Assembly (NCBI GenBank): GCA_018221305.1
Contig: JAAOYK010000046.1
Location: forward strand, 1 to 38,849
Length of the DNA: 38,849 bases
Origin: Candidatus Pacearchaeota archaeon
GTDB lineage: Archaea > Nanobdellota > Nanobdellia > Pacearchaeales > GW2011-AR1
Direction of reading: 5' to 3'
Program-made: the position numbers and the translations under genes
Notes under the pieces: model-generated
Told to the model about the DNA's origin: nothing
What the model saw: only the letters and a program-made list of their open reading frames with translations
The model's database searches: none
Shown here: positions 37,858 through 38,849 of the stretch, piece by piece
Layout: every line of letters begins with the position of its first letter
Numbering within the stretch: the stretch's first letter is position 1

Positions 37858-38298
37858 ATGGTATTAGAAAAATTAGAAGGAAAGTTCACACGGTATGAAA
37901 TTGCAAGAATTCTTGGAGCTAGAAGCTTACAATTAGCAATGGATGCTCCTGTACTTTTGAAGTTGTCTGCAAAACAAGAAGATGACCTAAATTTTGATAC
38001 ATTAAAAATTGCTGAAAAAGAGCTTGAAGGGGGAGTTTTACCAATAACTGTAAGACGCCCATTACCTAAAAAGTCTGAAAAAACTATTAAAAAGTTAAGT
38101 GATGAAGAAATTAAAGAAAAGATTGAAAAACAAGAAATAAAAGAACAAAAAGAAATCGCTGCTGAATCTAAAGATTTAACTGAAGAAGAAAAAAAAGAAA
38201 AGAAAGATATTGGAGCAGAGGGTGAAATAATGGAAATGGCTAATCCAGATGATGAAATTGAAGAAGAGAATGAAAGTAAGCCAAGTGAAATACAATAA
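37858..38298 (+). CDS. rpo6: RNA polymerase subunit Rpo6 (RpoK) with charged C-terminal extension
   Basis: LEGKFTRYEIARILGARSLQLAMDAPVLL...ELEGGVLPITVRRPLP; TATA TTTATATA just upstream, leaderless. Confidence 0.88.
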   Translation: MVLEKLEGKFTRYEIARILGARSLQLAMDAPVLLKLSAKQEDDLNFDTLKIAEKELEGGVLPITVRRPLPKKSEKTIKKLSDEEIKEKIEKQEIKEQKEIAAESKDLTEEEKKEKKDIGAEGEIMEMANPDDEIEEENESKPSEIQ

Positions 38299-38348
38299 TT
38301 CTAACAGATTCTAGAAATCTTTAAATAAGTCATATAAGTGATTAATTT

Positions 38349-38660
38349 ATGAAAAAGAGTGCTTTAAAAAAGAAGGGACAAAGATTAAGACTTATTGATA
38401 GAGCTATTGTTTATGTTGAACAAGCAATGAAGCTATATACATTAGATGAGAGAAATTATCGGGATGGCAAAAAATTATACAGAAAAGCAGAACGTATTGA
38501 AGGGTTAGTTGGTCATCACTTTAAATTATCTCCTGTTATGGAAAATGCAAGAAAATATTATGGATTTGCCCCAGCATTAATAAAAAAAGTTGAGTACAAA
38601 CCAGGAAAGGATGATTTAGGAATAAGATGTACTCTTGAAAATGATACAGTGCTAGAGTAA
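38349..38660 (+). CDS. Hypothetical basic protein
   Basis: 103-codon ORF between rpo6 and the enolase-like gene on the same strand. Confidence 0.6.
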   Translation: MKKSALKKKGQRLRLIDRAIVYVEQAMKLYTLDERNYRDGKKLYRKAERIEGLVGHHFKLSPVMENARKYYGFAPALIKKVEYKPGKDDLGIRCTLENDTVLE

Positions 38661-38698
38661 AAGATAATGTTTTTATATAGAACTTTATTGATAATTCT

Positions 38699-38849
38699 AT
38701 GATAATAAAAAAGGTGATAGCTATAAGTATTCTTGATTCTAGAAAAAAACCAACGATTCATGTAAGCGTTATTACAGATAAAGGAAGATTTTTTACAAGC
38801 GCTCCAAGTGGAAAATCTACTGGTGAGCATGAAGTTCCAACCTATGCTA
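38699..38849 (+). CDS. eno: Enolase-like protein, N-terminal part (truncated by window edge)
   Basis: MIIKKVIAISILDSRKKPTIHVSVITDKGRFFTSAPSGKSTGEHEVPTYA matches the enolase pattern ILDSRGNPTVEVEV...PSGASTG; not in the ORF track. Confidence 0.8.
   Translation, partial: MIIKKVIAISILDSRKKPTIHVSVITDKGRFFTSAPSGKSTGEHEVPTYA

Noticed and set aside
1-38849. CRISPR array, IS element or prophage
   Set aside because: No regularly spaced direct repeats, transposase, integrase or phage structural genes were recognised.

Overview
AT-rich archaeal window. Gene content and leaderless promoter style suggest a DPANN lineage close to Woesearchaeota/Pacearchaeota; this is inferred from protein signatures only. 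Left part: rtcB; three secreted or membrane surface proteins (LamG, Cys-rich and PKD types); then an ArvA-like GTPase / ArvB (DUF2073) / ArvC (Zn-ribbon) archaeal vesiculation locus, with a small membrane protein inserted and a Cys-rich pilin-like protein directly downstream. Middle: a divergent wHTH regulator facing a radical SAM gene plus a small partner ORF, CCA-adding enzyme, TrmB-type regulator, signal peptidase I and a presenilin-like protease, followed by a long minus-strand block (FttA/aCPSF1, proteasome beta, Rad50, Mre11, HemK-type methyltransferase, tail-anchored protein, RNase J). Right part: GT4-like glycosyltransferase, a small Cys-rich membrane protein abutting a subtilase/phosphatase fusion, then an exosome superoperon (Pop5, PsmA, SBDS, Rrp4, Rrp41, Rrp42), Rpo6 and the start of an enolase-like gene missed by the ORF track. 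No rRNA, tRNA, CRISPR array or transposon was recognised. Most interesting: the arv locus with its pilin-like neighbour, the S8 protease/purple-acid-phosphatase-like fusion with its coupled Cys-rich partner, the radical SAM/87-aa/regulator unit with an operator-like repeat array, a structured leader before psmA, and an in-frame amber upstream of the glycosyltransferase start.
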